Shown here: positions 1-9,000 of the stretch, in pieces
How positions within the stretch are numbered: the first letter of the stretch is position 1
Layout of the letters: the number at the start of each line of letters is the position of its first letter
Program-made: the position numbers and the translations under genes
The notes under the pieces: generated by a model
Databases searched by the model: none
The model's input: only the letters and a program-made list of their open reading frames with translations
Told to the model about the DNA's origin: nothing
Virus record (IMG/VR): IMGVR_UViG_3300037189_003672
Span: 1 to 42,160 of that record
From: a virus
DNA length: 42,160 bases
Direction: 5' to 3' (one strand)

Positions 1-444
1 CCAGGTAACTTCATGCTAGGTGAGATTGGTCGTCTATACGACGTCGTCTTCATCGAGACCACTCAGGTTAACAGCTTCGCTGCTAACTCGGTTATCAACT
101 ACACCTCGTCTGTTGGTGACATCAACGCTTCGGGTAACAGCTACGGCCAGACTGGTGTTCCAGTTCTTGCTAACACTGACCCAGGTGCTGGTGGTAACCC
201 ATCGGCTTACCCAGCTGCAGCTAACCCTAACGGTGGTGCTAACGGTACCGTTAACGGTTCGGCAACTGTCTACGAGTCGATTATGATTGGTGACAACGCA
301 TTCGGTCACGCTATCGCACTTCCAGTTGAGCTTCGTGATGGTGGTGTTCTTGACTTTGGTCGTGAGCACGCACTAGCATGGTACTCCATCTGGGGTCTAG
401 GTATCATCACCGACCAGGCAATCAACAAGGTTTACACCAACTAA
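1..444 (+). CDS. Major capsid protein, C-terminal part (N4 gp56-like family)
   Basis: The reading frame is open from base 1, so the gene starts to the left of the window; only the last 147 residues are seen. The segment GEIGRLYDVVFIETTQ near the start and the end DFGREHALAWYSIWGLGII are of the kind seen in the C-terminal half of N4 gp56-type major capsid proteins (HK97 fold), which form the icosahedral shell. Codon use is strongly biased (AAC, TAC, GGT, TCG, CTA), as expected for the most abundant virion protein and as also seen in the sheath and tube genes here. An internal ATG at base 13 is not the start. A stable GC hairpin follows directly. Family assignment is from remembered motifs, not a search; a major head protein role is quite likely. 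Confidence 0.75.
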   Translation, partial: PGNFMLGEIGRLYDVVFIETTQVNSFAANSVINYTSSVGDINASGNSYGQTGVPVLANTDPGAGGNPSAYPAAANPNGGANGTVNGSATVYESIMIGDNAFGHAIALPVELRDGGVLDFGREHALAWYSIWGLGIITDQAINKVYTN

Positions 445-459
445 GGTTAGACCAGTAGA

Positions 460-481
460 GGGGGGCCCTTCGGGGCCCCCC
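460..481 (+). terminator. GC-rich hairpin after the capsid gene, no T-tract
   Basis: A perfect 9-bp stem (ggggggccc / gggcccccc) closed by a TTCG tetraloop lies 15 bases after the capsid stop codon. It is followed by an A/C-rich stretch rather than a run of T, so it is not a standard rho-independent terminator. It may attenuate transcription or protect the 3' end of the abundant capsid mRNA. The hairpin is certain as sequence; its role is inferred. Confidence 0.6.
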
Positions 482-522
482 AACACAAACAACAAAACAA
501 AATAACAAGGAAGACATATATC

Positions 523-906
523 GTGGCAACTCTACCAACTAGTCCTCAGGACTCAACAGGCCGTGCAGCAGAGCAGGCAGCAAAGAAGCGAGCAAAAGAA
601 CTCGCAGACCGTAAAGACGAGATTTCTCTATCTCGCCAGGCAGAAGAGATTAGCAATGCTAATGACGTCTTCGACCCTCGTACCCCAGACCAGCCAATTC
701 TTATTGATGAAGTTGAGTCTGTTGGTGTAACCGTTGCAAATGATACGGTTACCATCCGTACTATCGCAGACATTGAAGACATGACTTATGGCATCGTAAA
801 TGGTGCTCCTCAGGTGTTCAACTTCAAGCAGGGACGTGCTTACAGCGTTTCCCGTGACATCGCAGACTATCTACTGCGTCTTGGTTACGTACACCAGATT
901 GGCTAA
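523..906 (+). CDS. Small head-associated protein of unknown function
   Basis: 127 residues starting at GTG, with an AAGGAAG ribosome binding site 9 bases upstream. The N-terminal 45 residues are charged and Ala/Lys/Glu/Arg-rich, probably helical (AAEQAAKKRAKELADRKDE). The C-terminal half looks like a small beta-rich domain ending SRDIADYLLRLGYVHQIG. I do not recognise a named family. Its place directly after the major capsid gene and before a strong terminator suggests a head protein, such as a decoration or head-completion protein, transcribed with the capsid gene. That role rests on gene order only. Confidence 0.7.
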   Translation: MATLPTSPQDSTGRAAEQAAKKRAKELADRKDEISLSRQAEEISNANDVFDPRTPDQPILIDEVESVGVTVANDTVTIRTIADIEDMTYGIVNGAPQVFNFKQGRAYSVSRDIADYLLRLGYVHQIG

Positions 907-923
907 ATAGCCACCCAAAATCT

Positions 924-974
924 GTCCGTTCTGCTGGTTCCCGCCCTCCTCTCGCCAGCAGGACGGACTTTTTT
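924..974 (+). terminator. Strong rho-independent terminator
   Basis: A 14-bp stem (gtccgttctgctgg with ccagcaggacggac, one G-U pair) encloses a 17-base pyrimidine-rich loop and is followed directly by six T. It closes the capsid transcription unit, 17 bases after the stop codon of the preceding gene. Confidence 0.92.
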
Positions 975-980
975 ATGCTG

Positions 981-1026
981 TATTTATCTCCTAAATAGGG
1001 GAACATAGATGTAAAGATATTGGAGG
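981..1026 (+). promoter_or_regulatory. Candidate promoter/operator element, copy 1 of 3
   Basis: Between the terminator and the next gene lies a dyad CCTA-AA-TAGG (990-999), then an A-rich block gaacatag, then gtaaaga, then the TGGAGG ribosome binding site. The same order (CCT-N-AGG dyad, AAAATAG-like block, aaga or agac, then AGGAG) occurs at 15378-15427 and 32233-32279. This copy is the most diverged. It also carries a TATTTA/TAAATA inverted repeat (981-986 and 992-997). Position directly after a terminator and before a new gene suggests a promoter; no promoter activity is shown. Confidence 0.45.
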
Positions 1027-1030
1027 ATTC

Positions 1031-2089
1031 GTGGCAACGATTTCTAGTTTAGTGAGCCGTGTTCGGTTTGAACTCGGTGACCTTGGCAAAACCTTCGTAG
1101 ACCAGTTTGTTGCTGACGGTACTACTAACCGTTTTAAGCTTAACTATTCTCCAATTGACGCCCTTACCGCTACTGTGTTTAAAAACGGTGCGGATGTTAC
1201 AAGCACCTCTAGTATTGAAGAAAGTACTGGAAGTTTGCTTCTAGTAACGGTACCTGCTGATGGCGACATTATTACAGTTAGTGGTACTTACTATCGTTAC
1301 TTTACTGCTACTGAGCTCACGACCTTAGTTACAGACGCAGTATCCCAGCACGCAAACGGTCACGTAGACTCTGTTGGTCGTGCACTTACAGTAGACACTC
1401 TTCCTAGTATTGAAGAGTACCCAGTAGCTATTTACGCTACTACATTGGCTCTGTATACTCTTGCTACAGATGCCTCGTTTGATATCGACATTGCTGCACC
1501 AGATGGTGTATCCATTCCACGTTCTGAGCGTTATCGCCAGTTGATGGAGATGGTACAGCAGCGTCAGATTCAGTACCGTGACCTTTGCGTTCAGCTTGGT
1601 GTCGGTATGTACCGTATTGACGTGTTTACTTTGCGTCGCCAGTCTAAGGCTACAGGACGTTATGTTCCTGTCTACAAGCCTCAAGAGGTCGATGACCGTT
1701 CTTACCCAGAACGAGTTCATGACCAACTACCTACTTATGGAGATAAGAACCCAGCATGGCCATCTGATGCAGGCGAGTTTATCGCTTACCAGGGTCGTGC
1801 GTGGACAACCACTATTAACTTCAGTGGTTCTTACACAGGATACTCATTCCTGGCTAATCTCCTTAACCAACGTGGCAGTGTGCTGGTCGTCCAAAATATA
1901 ACTCTGTCCGTTCTGGACCACGGGGACGGAACCTACACTGCCACGCTCTCTCTCACAGCAGACCAAACATTGCGTTTGGCTAACCGCACCTACCTATCCC
2001 TATCCACAGTTAACGCAACTACTTTGGAGCAGATTGAGATTAAGGGTGGCAACTTCTTCACTGAGCGTGTAAGTTCGATTGTAATCTAA
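1031..2089 (+). CDS. Structural protein, putative head-tail connector with C-terminal Ig-like fibre domain
   Basis: 352 residues from a GTG codon, with TTGGAGGA just upstream. Residues 1-210 combine a small beta domain (about 20-85) with a helical region rich in Arg, Tyr and Gln (SIPRSERYRQLMEMVQQRQ) that resembles phage neck or head-tail joining proteins. Residues about 235-352 look like a separate beta-sandwich (FIAYQGRAWTTTINFSG, then a DHGDGTYTATLSLT segment), reminiscent of BppU-type N-terminal domains of siphophage baseplate fibres. The gene begins a new transcription unit after a terminator and overlaps the next gene by one base (TAATG). The neck role is inferred from position and is uncertain; it could equally anchor a fibre to the neck. 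Confidence 0.6.
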   Translation: MATISSLVSRVRFELGDLGKTFVDQFVADGTTNRFKLNYSPIDALTATVFKNGADVTSTSSIEESTGSLLLVTVPADGDIITVSGTYYRYFTATELTTLVTDAVSQHANGHVDSVGRALTVDTLPSIEEYPVAIYATTLALYTLATDASFDIDIAAPDGVSIPRSERYRQLMEMVQQRQIQYRDLCVQLGVGMYRIDVFTLRRQSKATGRYVPVYKPQEVDDRSYPERVHDQLPTYGDKNPAWPSDAGEFIAYQGRAWTTTINFSGSYTGYSFLANLLNQRGSVLVVQNITLSVLDHGDGTYTATLSLTADQTLRLANRTYLSLSTVNATTLEQIEIKGGNFFTERVSSIVI

Positions 2090-2625
2090 TGACAGCACCG
2101 TATCCAGAGAAGGACATCAACCTCCTTACGCCAAATAACGGGCCCTATAACCCAAATGATTTTCCACAGCCTGGGCAAACTACTCCTCCACAGACTATTG
2201 ACCCTAACTTCACTTATCCAGAAGTAGACACAGCTCTTCTTCCAGGTGTTCCTGGACAGCGTGGAGCAACTGGTCCTGCTGGCCCTACAGGGGCAACTGG
2301 TCCTGCTGGAGTTACTCCAGTATTTGTAATGCAGGATAGCTTGGTAGTTCGTGCTGGGGTCAACCGTTTTTATTTTGAATCAACAAGAACTATTACAAAA
2401 ATTAGAGCTAGTGTGAGCACCCCATCTGTGGGAGCACCTGTAGTCGTGGCTCTTTTAATAAATGGGGTTACAGTAGGTACAGTTTCAGTTGCTGCTGGTG
2501 CTTATACAGCAACAACTACCTTGAGTCAAGTTGTAAACTTAAATGACTATGCAACCGTAAATGTTACGGGTGTGGGCTCTACTACTGCTGGCTCTGACTT
2601 GACAGTAACCTTAACAATTAACTAA
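2089..2625 (+). CDS. Collagen-like short fibre protein
   Basis: 178 residues. A Pro-rich N-terminal arm (1-52) leads into seven Gly-X-Y triplets (about 53-74, GATGPAGPTGATGPAG) that should form a collagen-like triple helix. The rest (78-178) is a beta-rich Thr/Val domain (FVMQDSLVVRAGVNRFYFES and a repeated VTGVG-type end) that probably trimerises and forms a fibre tip or connector. This build is typical of phage tail or head fibres. It starts by TAATG overlap with the upstream gene. The target of the fibre is unknown. Confidence 0.75.
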   Translation: MTAPYPEKDINLLTPNNGPYNPNDFPQPGQTTPPQTIDPNFTYPEVDTALLPGVPGQRGATGPAGPTGATGPAGVTPVFVMQDSLVVRAGVNRFYFESTRTITKIRASVSTPSVGAPVVVALLINGVTVGTVSVAAGAYTATTTLSQVVNLNDYATVNVTGVGSTTAGSDLTVTLTIN

Positions 2626-2634
2626 GGAAAATAA

Positions 2635-2991
2635 ATGGCAAGAATTTCAACTACAGAGGCAAACCAGGCTCTAGTTACCACTGGCTGGGCTTACGTTGCT
2701 CTGTTCACTGCTGACCCTACCACATCAGGTGCTACTGGTGAGGTTACTGGTGGTACTTACGCTCGTGTAGCCGTTACTTGGGGTACCGCTTCGGGTGGTA
2801 GCATTTCTAACAGCAACGCTTTGACCATCAATCTACCTGCTTCTACCACTGCATCGTACTTTGGTGTTTTCAGTGCTATCACTGCTGGTACTTACTACTT
2901 TGGTGGTGCTCTTAGCCCAGCTATTACCACTGGTGCTTCTGCAGGTACTGTAACTATCGCCATTGGTGCTCTAACGGTGACCGCTAGCTAA
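2635..2991 (+). CDS. Phage fibre-tip family protein (YVALFTADPT type)
   Basis: 118 residues with GGAAAATAA before the ATG. The sequence WAYVALFTADPTTSGATGEV, then YARVAVTW and FGVFSAITAGTYYFGG, matches a small all-beta fibre protein that I recall from many actinophage and proteobacterial phage genomes, where it is annotated as a tail fibre or minor tail protein. It has no membrane segment or signal. It overlaps the next gene by one base and lies within a run of short fibre genes, so it is probably a subunit or tip of a fibre. Precise role unknown. Confidence 0.7.
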   Translation: MARISTTEANQALVTTGWAYVALFTADPTTSGATGEVTGGTYARVAVTWGTASGGSISNSNALTINLPASTTASYFGVFSAITAGTYYFGGALSPAITTGASAGTVTIAIGALTVTAS

Positions 2992-3455
2992 TGGCGGCTC
3001 GTTATGCAGCTGGATTCAGCGTGTCGGGTGTTAACGCTGCTAACACCCAGTACGCTAACTTGAACAATACGGGTACAACCCAGCGTATTCGTGTCATGCA
3101 AATTGCTATTGGCGTGGCTTCTGCTCCAACCACTGCTCCAAGCTTTTATCTTTCTCGTGCAACTGCTCGTGGTACTCAGTCTACTTCGGTAACTGGTAAC
3201 CCATTTGATGGTAATGACGCCGCTGCTATCGGTACCATTGATACTGCTTGGTCAGTAGCTCCAACATTTTCAACCACTCTTCAGCTAACTCGTGGCGGAC
3301 TTTCCACAACCGCTGGTGGTTGGTGGGTTTGGGACTTCCGCGACTATCCACTAATCATTCCTGCCACCGCTGGTGCAGGCATTTGCATTGTAAATGCCAG
3401 TGCTTCAGGTGGTACTGTAGGAACTTTTACAGGTCACTTTATCTGGGAGGAGTAA
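2991..3455 (+). CDS. Beta-rich virion protein of unknown function
   Basis: 154 residues, starting in a TAATG overlap with the gene before. It is rich in Ala, Thr, Ser and Gly with alternating hydrophobic residues, and has a Trp-rich core (GGWWVWDFRDYPLII, about residues 108-122) and the end GTFTGHFIWEE. It looks like a single beta-sandwich or jelly-roll domain of the kind found as fibre accessory proteins. I do not recognise a named family. Gene order places it in the fibre cassette. Confidence 0.65.
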   Translation: MAARYAAGFSVSGVNAANTQYANLNNTGTTQRIRVMQIAIGVASAPTTAPSFYLSRATARGTQSTSVTGNPFDGNDAAAIGTIDTAWSVAPTFSTTLQLTRGGLSTTAGGWWVWDFRDYPLIIPATAGAGICIVNASASGGTVGTFTGHFIWEE

Positions 3456-3462
3456 TCCTTAA

Positions 3463-4857
3463 ATGGCTCAGCCATTCCTCCCGATAACAACTAACGCCTT
3501 CGTAACAGGTGGAACTGGTGGAAACACTCAGTTTGGTGGTCCTTCACACCAGGGAAATCCTGCCGTAACTGTTGCAATCCCGCAGGCTCCGTTTGGCATT
3601 GCCGTTGACGACCTGGCTCCCACTTCTGATGGTGCGGCAACTGCTTCAGCAGGTATTGACGTAACTGGTGTAGCTACTGCTACTGTAAGTTTTACTACTA
3701 CTGGTTCAGCTGCACTTGACGTAACGGCTGCCGCCTCTACTGCCCAGTCATACCCTACTACTGGTAGTGCGTCTATCTCTATTGTTGGTGCAGACGCCGC
3801 ATCACTTAGCTTCCCAGTAACTGCTACTAACACGATTAGCCTAGTAGGTACTGCTACAGGTTCACTATCATACGCCATTACTGGTACTGGTGCAGTATCT
3901 GTAGTTGGTGCTGCCAACATTTCTAACCCCGTATTTACATCTGCAGGTTCTGGTGCCCTAACTCTTACAGCTAGTGCTACTGACGTAAACGCTTACCCTG
4001 TAACCGCAACTGGTGCACTGACTCTTACAGCATCCGCTACTATCACTAACCCAGTATTTACCACTACTGGTGCTGGGGCAGTTGGATTAGTAGGTATTGC
4101 TACTACTGCTCCTGGTGCCACTACTGCATCAGGTGCTATTTCTATTACGGGAACTGCTACCGCAACAGTAAGTTACACAACTACTGGTTCAGGTGCAGTT
4201 GGACTTGTTGGTGCTGCTACCAGTGCGTTGGCTTACCCAGTTACTGCCAGTGGCGGTATTACACTTACCGCTACTGCTACGGATGTTGAAAAGTTCCCAG
4301 TAACTGCTTCTGGTGCAATAACTTTAACTGGAACTGCCACAGGTACAGTTGCATTTACTACAACTGGTACTGCTGCCGTATCTCTAGTTGGAGCCGCTAG
4401 TTCAAGTAACTCGGCAACTATTGCTTCTGGAGCAATCTCGATTGTTGGAGCTGCTCTTGCTGGGCTATCTTACCCAACTACGGCTAGCGGAACAGTATCC
4501 ATAGTTGGTGCTGCGTCTGACGCAATTAAGTTTACAACCACGGGTACTGGGGCAGTAGCCCTGACCGCAACCGCTACTGCGGGGTTAAAGTACATTACGG
4601 TTGGCTCTGGTTCTTTATCGATAACTTCTGCTGCAACTCCGCTAACTAACGTAAACGCTGTTGGAGCAGTTTCAATAACTGCTACTGCAACTCCTGCACT
4701 AAAATACCCAGTAAGTGCTTCAGGATTAGTAAACCTAGTGGCAATAGGCTCAGGTTCTGTAGGGTATACCTCTGCTGGTAATGGAGCAATAAATATTTCA
4801 GGAACTGCTACGGGTACTAAGAAGAATGTCTTTACTGGCTGGGGAATACCTATTTAG
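3463..4857 (+). CDS. Fibre-shaft protein made of about 20-residue degenerate repeats
   Basis: 464 residues. After an N-terminal head of about 60 residues, the protein consists of roughly eighteen to twenty degenerate repeats of about 20 residues, with a pattern like TGSGAVSLVGAATxxxxYPV. Small residues (Gly, Ala, Ser, Thr) alternate with Val/Ile/Leu, and a Tyr or Phe recurs near the end of each unit. Such a period suggests an elongated beta-solenoid or a string of short hairpins, that is, a fibre shaft. It ends KKNVFTGWGIPI. Almost no charged residues occur in the repeats. The ribosome binding site is GGAGGAG (3446-3452). Function as a fibre is inferred from composition and neighbours. Confidence 0.7.
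   Translation: MAQPFLPITTNAFVTGGTGGNTQFGGPSHQGNPAVTVAIPQAPFGIAVDDLAPTSDGAATASAGIDVTGVATATVSFTTTGSAALDVTAAASTAQSYPTTGSASISIVGADAASLSFPVTATNTISLVGTATGSLSYAITGTGAVSVVGAANISNPVFTSAGSGALTLTASATDVNAYPVTATGALTLTASATITNPVFTTTGAGAVGLVGIATTAPGATTASGAISITGTATATVSYTTTGSGAVGLVGAATSALAYPVTASGGITLTATATDVEKFPVTASGAITLTGTATGTVAFTTTGTAAVSLVGAASSSNSATIASGAISIVGAALAGLSYPTTASGTVSIVGAASDAIKFTTTGTGAVALTATATAGLKYITVGSGSLSITSAATPLTNVNAVGAVSITATATPALKYPVSASGLVNLVAIGSGSVGYTSAGNGAINISGTATGTKKNVFTGWGIPI
3650..4800 (+). repeat. Degenerate tandem coding repeat, period about 60 bp
   Basis: The DNA of the fibre-shaft gene repeats with a period near 60 bases (some units 54-66), matching the 20-residue protein repeat. Copies have diverged in third positions, so they are old duplications held by protein structure, or have been shuffled by recombination. 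There is no spacer/repeat regularity of a CRISPR array. Confidence 0.75.
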
Positions 4858-4865
4858 GAATATGA

Positions 4866-5099
4866 ATGATTACATTACAGCATAAAAGAGGTACAGCAGC
4901 CAACTGGACATTACGTAATCCAGTTTTGGCACAAGGTGAGTTTGGGCTCGAAACTGACACAAATAAGCTTAAAATTGGAGACGGAGTAACTGCTTGGATT
5001 TTGCTCCCTTACTTTAGCCCTTCTGCTGGAAATCTAGATGGTGGGTTGCCCGATTCCATTTATGGTGGAACTACCGCAGTTGATGGAGGTGGAATCTAA
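4866..5099 (+). CDS. Stand-alone Mtd N-terminal-like fibre domain protein
   Basis: 77 residues. The first 50 residues (HKRGTAANW, then PVLAQGEFGLETDT and KIGDGVTAW) match the short domain found at the N-terminus of the major tropism determinant and of many phage fibres; it usually starts a fibre and may dock it to the virion. Here the domain is nearly the whole gene, followed by a Gly-rich tail (DGGLPDSIYGG). Homologous domains occur at the start of the 5099-6058 and 15434-15733 genes. The stop overlaps the next start (TAATG). It may be a docking adaptor or the remains of a larger fibre gene. Confidence 0.75.
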   Translation: MITLQHKRGTAANWTLRNPVLAQGEFGLETDTNKLKIGDGVTAWILLPYFSPSAGNLDGGLPDSIYGGTTAVDGGGI

Positions 5100-6058
5100 T
5101 GGCTGTACAAATTCAGCTTAGGCGTGGAACTGCAGCAGCTTGGACTGCTGCCAATCCTATTCTTGCTCAAGGCGAGCTTGCCATGGAGACCGACACTCTA
5201 AAGTTTAAAGTTGGTAATGGCTCATCTACTTGGACTGTTCTGCCTTATTTTACTCAAGGAACCACGGGGGCTACTGGTCCAACTGGACCTACTGGAGCAA
5301 CAGGTGCCGCGGGAGCAACAGGTGCAACGGGAGCTACAGGTCCTTCTAACGTTCTGAGTATTGGTAGTGTTACTGCTAGTACTACTGCCGCAGCCACAAT
5401 TAGCGGTACTTCTCCAAGTCAAACACTTAATTTAGTTCTTCCTTATGGACCAACTGGAGCGACTGGTCCTACTGGACCTTCTAATAGCCTAAACATTGGT
5501 ACTGTAACTACTGGTGCTTCTGGCTCTGCTGCTGCAGCTACCATTACTGGAACCGCACCTAGCCAGATTTTAAATCTGACTATTCCTCAGGGGCCTGCCA
5601 CCGCAACTGTTGCTGTGGGTACTACTACTGCTCTTCCTGCAGGAGCTGCTCCAACTGTAACTAACACTGGTACTTCTAGTGCTGCAGTATTTAACTTTGG
5701 AATTCCTGGAGGATTAACCCCAGATGTCATTCCTATTGATGATTTACACAACAATTTTAACGGTATTCAAAACCGTTTTATGCCAACTTACCAGGGTGCA
5801 CAAATATCGTTAACTAACCCTTTCTTACTATTGGTCTCAGTAAACGGTGTTATGCAAAAAGTCAACAGCCCAGAGGTTGTTTGGCAATCAGGAATACCCT
5901 TTAATGGGCTATTCTTAGATTCTGATGGTTATATTGCGTTCCACGGAATACCACCATTGGGGTCCACTTTTGATGGTAGAATTATGTCTGGACCGTCAAC
6001 CACAACAATGACAACAAACTATCCATTCCGTGCAGTGGACTTACTCCTAGGAGCGTAA
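5099..6058 (+). CDS. Fibre protein: Mtd-N-like domain, collagen-like repeats and beta tip
   Basis: 319 residues. Residues 1-50 are an Mtd-N-like domain (LRRGTAAAW, then LETDTLKFKVGNGSSTW-like). A Gly-X-Y stretch follows at about 54-82 and a second at about 116-128, each followed by a similar unit (SIGSVTASTTAAATISGT and NIGTVTTGASGSAAAATITGT) known from phage collagen fibres. The C-terminus (about 220-319) is a compact domain with Trp, Phe and Asp residues that should be the receptor-facing tip. It is made as a trimer by analogy with other collagen-like phage fibres. It overlaps the preceding small gene by one base, suggesting joint production. Confidence 0.8.
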   Translation: MAVQIQLRRGTAAAWTAANPILAQGELAMETDTLKFKVGNGSSTWTVLPYFTQGTTGATGPTGPTGATGAAGATGATGATGPSNVLSIGSVTASTTAAATISGTSPSQTLNLVLPYGPTGATGPTGPSNSLNIGTVTTGASGSAAAATITGTAPSQILNLTIPQGPATATVAVGTTTALPAGAAPTVTNTGTSSAAVFNFGIPGGLTPDVIPIDDLHNNFNGIQNRFMPTYQGAQISLTNPFLLLVSVNGVMQKVNSPEVVWQSGIPFNGLFLDSDGYIAFHGIPPLGSTFDGRIMSGPSTTTMTTNYPFRAVDLLLGA

Positions 6059-6064
6059 ACCAAT

Positions 6065-9000
6065 ATGGCAAGAAAAGTAATTTTGGAGACTGGTTATACA
6101 TTTAACCCCTCTACAAAGACGGTAGTTATCTCGAAGAACATTCTTCGTGAACGACTTATCCTCATCACCAACGTCACCATGAACCAGGTGATTTACAATT
6201 TTTCAGACCAGTCTCTAAAAGCTACTTCTTACACTAACAGCTCTGTTGCTGGTGTAGATAGCACTACTCTAGTTCTAAACTTTAACACTGTAGGTATGTC
6301 ATCGACTGACAAGCTACAGATTGTAGTTGACGAATATGCTGAGAAGTTCACCCCAGCAGAAATCAACACTGACCCAGCTAACAAGTTCCGTACCTCGACT
6401 GCTCAGGCACTTATCGATACTGACTTTGAGTATGGTACTCAGGTGTCGAAGTGGGAAAACCTCGGCACAATCAACATGCGTCCATTTGCATATCCAAGTG
6501 CCGTTCAGGTATCGGGTATCTCTGGTATTGTTACTACTGCAGGTTCTCGAGTCATTACCGTAAATGGTACTGGTATGCCAGTACTTCCTATCGGTACTCC
6601 TATTGTTGTGCGTGACACTCTAAACCCAATTGCTAACGGTATCTTTGCCGTAGACAGTGGTGTAACCCCAAGTGCTACTACCTTCACCTTTATTGCTCGT
6701 GCAGCTGCAACCGCTACCACTACTGGTGTAGGTATCTTTGACGCTAACAAGACTGCCATTGTACAGGGTAACTTCTACACTGGTGCAGCTGTCGGTGGAA
6801 CTCCTACCATGAGCTTCTCGGGCTCAAAGATTACAGTTACTACCTCTGTTCCTCACGGTCTGAGCATTGGTAACGAAATTCTTGTAACTGGTACTTCCGC
6901 AACTTCGGGTGCTCCTAATGGTACTTGGGTTGTTGCTCAGGTTGTAAGCCCAACTGTATTCAACTTCTACTCTTCGGTGGCTCCTACTGGAACCATCTCT
7001 GGTGGTGCTGTTTACACTCGTTCGCAGGCTGCCTTCTTGCACCGCCCATTTGACGGTGGAGTTATCTTTACCTCTAACGGTACTTCTAACTACGAAGCAG
7101 CAGTTCGTCAGACTCGTCGTTACTTCCGTTACCAGTCGGGTAAGGGTATCCAGATGTCTTCGGGTACTATCCTGAAGCCAAACGTACAGCTTGACCTTCT
7201 AAAGTACAGCACTAGCACTAACCTAGTAACTGTTACCACCAAGGACCAGCACAACATTCAGCCTGGTTCGACAATTGTTATTTCTGGTGCTAACGAGTCT
7301 ATTTTCAATGGTACTTTTACCAACTTTAATATCACTGGTTACAACAGCTTTACTTACACCCCAACTGCATCTAACCCAGGTGTAGACATTACCGCTACTG
7401 GTCTTTACTACGTTTCGGTTACTGGTTGGTACGGAGCTGCAAACCGTCTAGGTATCTTTGACCACCAGAACGGTCTGTTCTTTGAGTTTGATGGTCAGAC
7501 TCTATACGCTGTTCGTCGTAACTCGACTTACCAGATTGCTGGTCGTGTAGACGTTACCAATGGTAGCAATACCATTACTGCTAACGCCAACTTCCCAACT
7601 GCTTTCCCTGAACAGCTAGTTCCTGGTGACTTCATTGTAGTTCGTGGACAGTCATACCGTGTAGATGCAATTGCATCTGAGACCAGCTTGACTATCTCGC
7701 CTTCTTACCGTGGTATTACTGCTCCTGCTGTAGTTGTTTCTAAGACTCAGGAACTTCGTGTTCCTCAGTCGCAGTGGAACATTGACAAGATGGATGGAAC
7801 TGGTCCTTCGGGGTACACCATCGACCTATCGAAGATGCAGATGTTCTACATCGACTTCTCGTGGTACGGTGCTGGTTTCGTTCGTTGGGGTCTGCGTGCA
7901 ACCAATGGTGACATTGTTTACGTACACAAGATTCAGAACAACAACGTTAACTTTGAAGCTTACATGCGTTCAGGTAACTTGCCAGGTCGTTACGAGTCGG
8001 TTACTCAGCCTCAGAAGACCATTCTTGGTGCAAGCGTTGGTGCAAGCGATACTTCGATTACCGTTGCTTCAACCACTGGATTCCCAAGTTCAGGTACTCT
8101 AGTAATCAAGGGCTCAACTGCTTACGAGCACGTTAACTACTCAGGAATTACTGCAACTAGCTTTACTGGTCTAACCCGTGCACAGGCTGGTGCTACTACC
8201 ACTGTTACTATTGCTCTTGGTAGCAACGTAGGTACTGTATCGGCTAACACTGGTATCCAGGTTGGTCAGCGTGTAGTTTCGGCAACTGCTAACTCGGTAT
8301 TCCCAGATGGTACTTTTGTAAGTGCTATCAACGGTACTACCATTACCTTCAGCCAGGCACTAACTGGTTCGGTTGCTAACCCAAGCACCGTATTCGTACC
8401 AATGGGTGCTACTACAGGTACTGCGTTTACCTACTCGGCACTTGCACCAATTGCTGTTGAGCAGGCATTCCCAACCTTCGCTCCTACCATTAGCCACTGG
8501 GGAACCTCGGTTATCATGGATGGTCGCTTCGATGATGACAAGTCGCTTCTATTTACCTACGGTCAGCCAAAGGTATCGGGTCTAGTTCCAGCAGGTACTG
8601 TAAACCCAACTGGTATCACTGTACAGACCACTACCTCAACTAACGTAAACACCATTAACATCTCCACTAACGTAGGTGTTGTAGTTGGTATGAACGTAGC
8701 TGGAACTAACGTTCCAGCAGGTTCGGTAGTTCTTGCGATTAGCGGTACTGGTACTGCAACCATCATCACCATTAGCAACTTCATTACCGTAGCTGTTACT
8801 TCGACTACTGCACTTACCTTCACTTCTGCAAGTTCGCTTGCCCTAATGTCGGTTCGTATTGCACCTTCGGTAGACAACGGTATCGCAGCAGCATTTGGTA
8901 CTCGTGACCTAATCAACCGTATGCAGCTAGTGCTACGTTCGCTTGACGTATCGCTTCTAGGTACTGGTAACATTCTGGTAACTCTAAACCTAAATGGTCT

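Noticed and set aside
13-444. Start of a complete 143-residue protein at ATG 13
   Set aside because: The frame is open from base 1 and the protein looks like the C-terminal part of a capsid protein, so the gene is cut by the window, not started there.
3463-4857. CRISPR-like array
   Set aside because: Repeats are in frame, degenerate, contiguous and coding; there are no spacers of constant size.
4849-4858. Fourth copy of the intergenic element (CCTA-TT-TAGG)
   Set aside because: It shares only the dyad, lacks the following AAAATAG and AGAC blocks, and lies in the end of a coding region next to a ribosome binding site.
4866-6058. Diversity-generating retroelement target, because of Mtd-N-like domains
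   Set aside because: No reverse transcriptase gene and no recognisable template/variable repeat pair were seen in this window; the domain is common in ordinary fibres.
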